From Heritagella sp051881655 (GTDB taxonomy: Bacteria > Bacillota > Clostridia > Oscillospirales > Acutalibacteraceae), in NCBI GenBank assembly GCA_051881655.1, contig JBJEQH010000195.1, positions 1 to 7,748 on the forward strand: a DNA stretch of 7,748 nt. The letters are read 5' to 3'. Made by a program: the position numbers and the translations under genes. This document shows, one piece after another, positions 5,963 to 7,748 of this stretch (the stretch's first letter is position 1; every line of letters starts with the position of its first letter). Below the pieces are notes generated by a model. That model saw only the letters and a program-made list of their open reading frames with translations. It searched no databases and was not told the DNA's origin.

Positions 5963-7363
5963 TTACTTCTCGATGTGCCACTTCACGCCCTGGGGGGTGT
6001 CCTCCAGTACCACATGGCGGGCCTTGAGCTCGTCACGGATGGCGTCGGCCGTGGCCCAGTCGCGGTTTTTGCGGGCCTGGGTGCGCTTTTCGATCAGTGC
6101 CTCGATCTCACTGTCCAGGTCGTTGTCCTTCTCCTGATACAGCAGGCCCAGCACATCCGCCAGCTCCATCAGGCGCTGCAGGCATCCCTCCACCAGGAAG
6201 CGGCTGGGAGATCCCGCCACGCTGCCGTTGATATCGCGTACCAGATCAAACAGCGCCGAGACCGCATCGGCGGTGTTCAGGTCATCCTCCATCGCGTTGA
6301 CAAAGTGGTCGCGGTGCACGTCAAACGAGGCCAGCACCGTCCGGTCGCCCTCGTTTTCCTCCACCGCCGCGTTCTGCAGCAGGAAGCGCAGATTGTCGCG
6401 GCAGTTGTACAGGCGGTTCAGCGCGCCCTGGCACTGGGAGATAATCTCGATGCTGTAGTTGATGGGCATACGGTAATGAGAGGACACCATCAGATAACGG
6501 ATGGGCTCGTACCCGTACTTTTCGGCAACCTCGCGCACGGTGAAGAAGTTATGCAGCGATTTGCTCATCTTCTGGTTATCCACATTGATATACCCATTGT
6601 GCATCCAGTACCGGGCAAAGGGAGTACCGTTGCAGCACTCGCTCTGGGCGATCTCGTTTTCATGGTGGGGGAAGATCAGATCCTGGCCGCCGCAGTGGAT
6701 GTCGATGGTCTTGCCCAGATAGCGGCGTACCATGGCGCTGCACTCGATGTGCCAGCCGGGCCGTCCCTTTCCCCAGGGGGACTCCCAGTAGGGCTCGCCG
6801 GGCTTGCTGCCCTTCCACACGGCGAAGTCCATGGCGTCCTCCTTCACGTCGCCCACGCTGATGCGGGCGCCGGCCTGCAGGTCCTCCAGCGGCTGATGGG
6901 ACAGCTTTCCGTATTCCTTAAACTTTTTCGTGCGGAAGTACACGTCACCGTTCTCCACGGGATAGGCATACCCCTTCTCCACCAGCGTGCCGATGATATC
7001 GAGAATCTCGCCAATATTCTCGGTGGCCAGCGGATGCACGGTCGCCGGGCGCACGTTCAGGCCCGCAGCGTCCTTTTTGTACTCCTCCATATACCGGCGG
7101 GAAACGGTCAGGTAATCCGTGCCCTCTTCATTGGCTTTGTTGATGATTTTGTCGTCAATGTCGGTGAAATTCTGCACGAAGGTGACCTTCATGCCGCGGT
7201 ACTCCAGATATCGGCGCAGCACATCGAACACGCAGATGGGGCGCGCGTTGCCGATGTGGATATAGTTGTACACCGTGGGTCCACAGGCATAAATCTTGGC
7301 TTCGCCCTCCTGCAGGGGGACAAATTCTTCCTTCTGCCGGGTCATGGTATTGTAAATCTTCAT
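5963..7363 (-). CDS. cysS: Cysteinyl-tRNA synthetase
   Basis: The 466-residue class I aminoacyl-tRNA synthetase charges tRNA-Cys with cysteine in the cytosol. The zinc site that selects cysteine is visible: Cys27 in YACGPTVY, Cys208 in WHIECSAM, His233 and Glu237 in FPHHENEIAQ. The ATP-binding signatures are HIGNA at 36-40 and KMSKS at 265-269. The DALR-type anticodon-binding region follows (about 345-410), and the C-terminal small domain ends at GVKWHIEK. Length and motif order are those of full-length bacterial CysS (about 460-470). The ATG at 7363 has an AGAGGAGAA Shine-Dalgarno 9 nt upstream (core 7373-7377). It begins 22 nt after cysE and is followed after 6 nt by ybaK, so it is an internal operon gene. 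Any promoter or T-box leader would lie outside the window, beyond cysE. Confidence 0.98.
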   Translation of the reverse strand: MKIYNTMTRQKEEFVPLQEGEAKIYACGPTVYNYIHIGNARPICVFDVLRRYLEYRGMKVTFVQNFTDIDDKIINKANEEGTDYLTVSRRYMEEYKKDAAGLNVRPATVHPLATENIGEILDIIGTLVEKGYAYPVENGDVYFRTKKFKEYGKLSHQPLEDLQAGARISVGDVKEDAMDFAVWKGSKPGEPYWESPWGKGRPGWHIECSAMVRRYLGKTIDIHCGGQDLIFPHHENEIAQSECCNGTPFARYWMHNGYINVDNQKMSKSLHNFFTVREVAEKYGYEPIRYLMVSSHYRMPINYSIEIISQCQGALNRLYNCRDNLRFLLQNAAVEENEGDRTVLASFDVHRDHFVNAMEDDLNTADAVSALFDLVRDINGSVAGSPSRFLVEGCLQRLMELADVLGLLYQEKDNDLDSEIEALIEKRTQARKNRDWATADAIRDELKARHVVLEDTPQGVKWHIEK

Positions 7364-7385
7364 GCTGTTCTTCTCCTCTGCTTTT

Positions 7386-7748
7386 TTATTTTTCTTTGGA
7401 AGGATTCTCCTGTGCCGGTTCCCGACGGGACAAATGCTGCTGCAGACCGCCCACCTCGCAGCGCAGCTCCTGCAGCGCCTGCTCGACGGGGTCGCTCACA
7501 TGCACCTGATCGAGTTCCATGCTGGTGCGCAGCTCTTCGGGCTTTTCGCCGTTAATGCGCACAATCCGGGCCGGTACGCCCACGGCGGTGGCATTATCGG
7601 GCACCTCGCTCAGTACCACGGCGCCGGCCGCTACCCGGGCATTGTCACCCACGCGGAACGGGCCCAGCACCTTGGCCCCGCTGCCCACCAGCACATTGTT
7701 TCCCAGGGTGGGATGACGCTTGCCGTGGTCCTTTCCGGTGCCGCCCAG
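7386..7748 (-). CDS. cysE: Serine O-acetyltransferase, N-terminal part missing
   Basis: The last 120 codons and the stop of a serine acetyltransferase, which makes O-acetylserine from serine and acetyl-CoA as the first step of cysteine synthesis. The reading frame is open at the window edge and begins LGGTGKDHGKRHPTLGNN, the acetyl-CoA-binding and active-site segment of CysE, followed by left-handed beta-helix hexapeptide repeats (VLVGSGAKVLGPFRVGDNA and on) to PARIVR. The tail of about 50 residues has the clostridial/bacillar type ELDQVHVSDPVEQALQELR, possibly a short coiled helix, and then a charged end SKEK. It lacks the C-terminal Ile that docks into CysK in the enterobacterial enzyme, so that complex is not predicted here. 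The catalytic N-terminal helical domain is outside the window. The gene leads into cysS 22 nt downstream, an arrangement common in Firmicutes (gltX-cysE-cysS). Confidence 0.96.
   Translation of the reverse strand: MGGTGKDHGKRHPTLGNNVLVGSGAKVLGPFRVGDNARVAAGAVVLSEVPDNATAVGVPARIVRINGEKPEELRTSMELDQVHVSDPVEQALQELRCEVGGLQQHLSRREPAQENPSKEK

Noticed and set aside
5825..7555. Long plus-strand open frame opposite cysS
   Set aside because: cysS is full length with all motifs; the opposite frame is His/Val/Leu-rich shadow sequence without a ribosome binding site or recognisable family.
7386..7694. cysE starting at the internal GTG at 7694
   Set aside because: The upstream codons to the window edge continue the conserved CysE active-site segment (GGTGKDHGKRHPTLGNN), so the gene simply runs out of the window.

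Overview
The window is about 7.7 kb of GC-rich DNA in which every convincing gene lies on the minus strand. They are described here in transcription order, from the right end to the left. Codon third positions are rich in G and C, and Shine-Dalgarno sites of the AGGAG type precede most genes. Protein flavour (gltX-cysE-cysS type synteny, BceB-type permease, intramembrane-sensing kinase) suggests a GC-rich gut Clostridia member such as Oscillospiraceae/Ruminococcaceae. That placement is inferred from protein style and base composition; no 16S or marker search was possible.

Right part (7748 to about 4680): a compact housekeeping operon. It holds the 3' end of cysE (serine O-acetyltransferase, cut by the window edge), cysS (cysteinyl-tRNA synthetase), a YbaK/EbsC-type Cys-tRNA deacylase that begins 6 nt after cysS, and a cytosolic glycerophosphodiester phosphodiesterase that starts with GTG 1 nt after the ybaK stop. 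The first three form a logical cysteine set: make the cysteine precursor, charge tRNA-Cys, and clear mischarged Cys-tRNA. Two weak stem-loops with T-rich tails follow the phosphodiesterase.

Middle (about 4690 to 3260): a single-gene unit for a cytoplasmic GH13 alpha-amylase-family glycosidase. It has an extended -10 promoter (TG-N-TATAAT), a GC-rich leader hairpin between promoter and ribosome binding site, and a strong intrinsic terminator (14-bp perfect stem plus T7).

Left part (3216 to 1): a Bce-type antimicrobial-peptide sensing and resistance module in the order response regulator, intramembrane-sensing histidine kinase, ABC ATPase, FtsX/BceB-type permease (cut by the window edge after 218 codons). 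The kinase has no usable ATG and probably starts at a TTG overlapping the regulator gene by 13 bp. The 112-bp gap before the ATPase holds a perfect TATAAT with no good -35, preceded by a BceR-like inverted repeat and a direct-repeat half-site 20 bp away. This is the layout expected if the phosphorylated regulator switches on the transporter genes.

The window is mostly well-described families. The most informative unannotated signals are the candidate operator array, the amylase leader hairpin and the start of the kinase. I did not see a clearly new biological system. There are no RNA genes, CRISPR arrays or insertion sequences that I can support, and no gene-free stretch above 300 bases.
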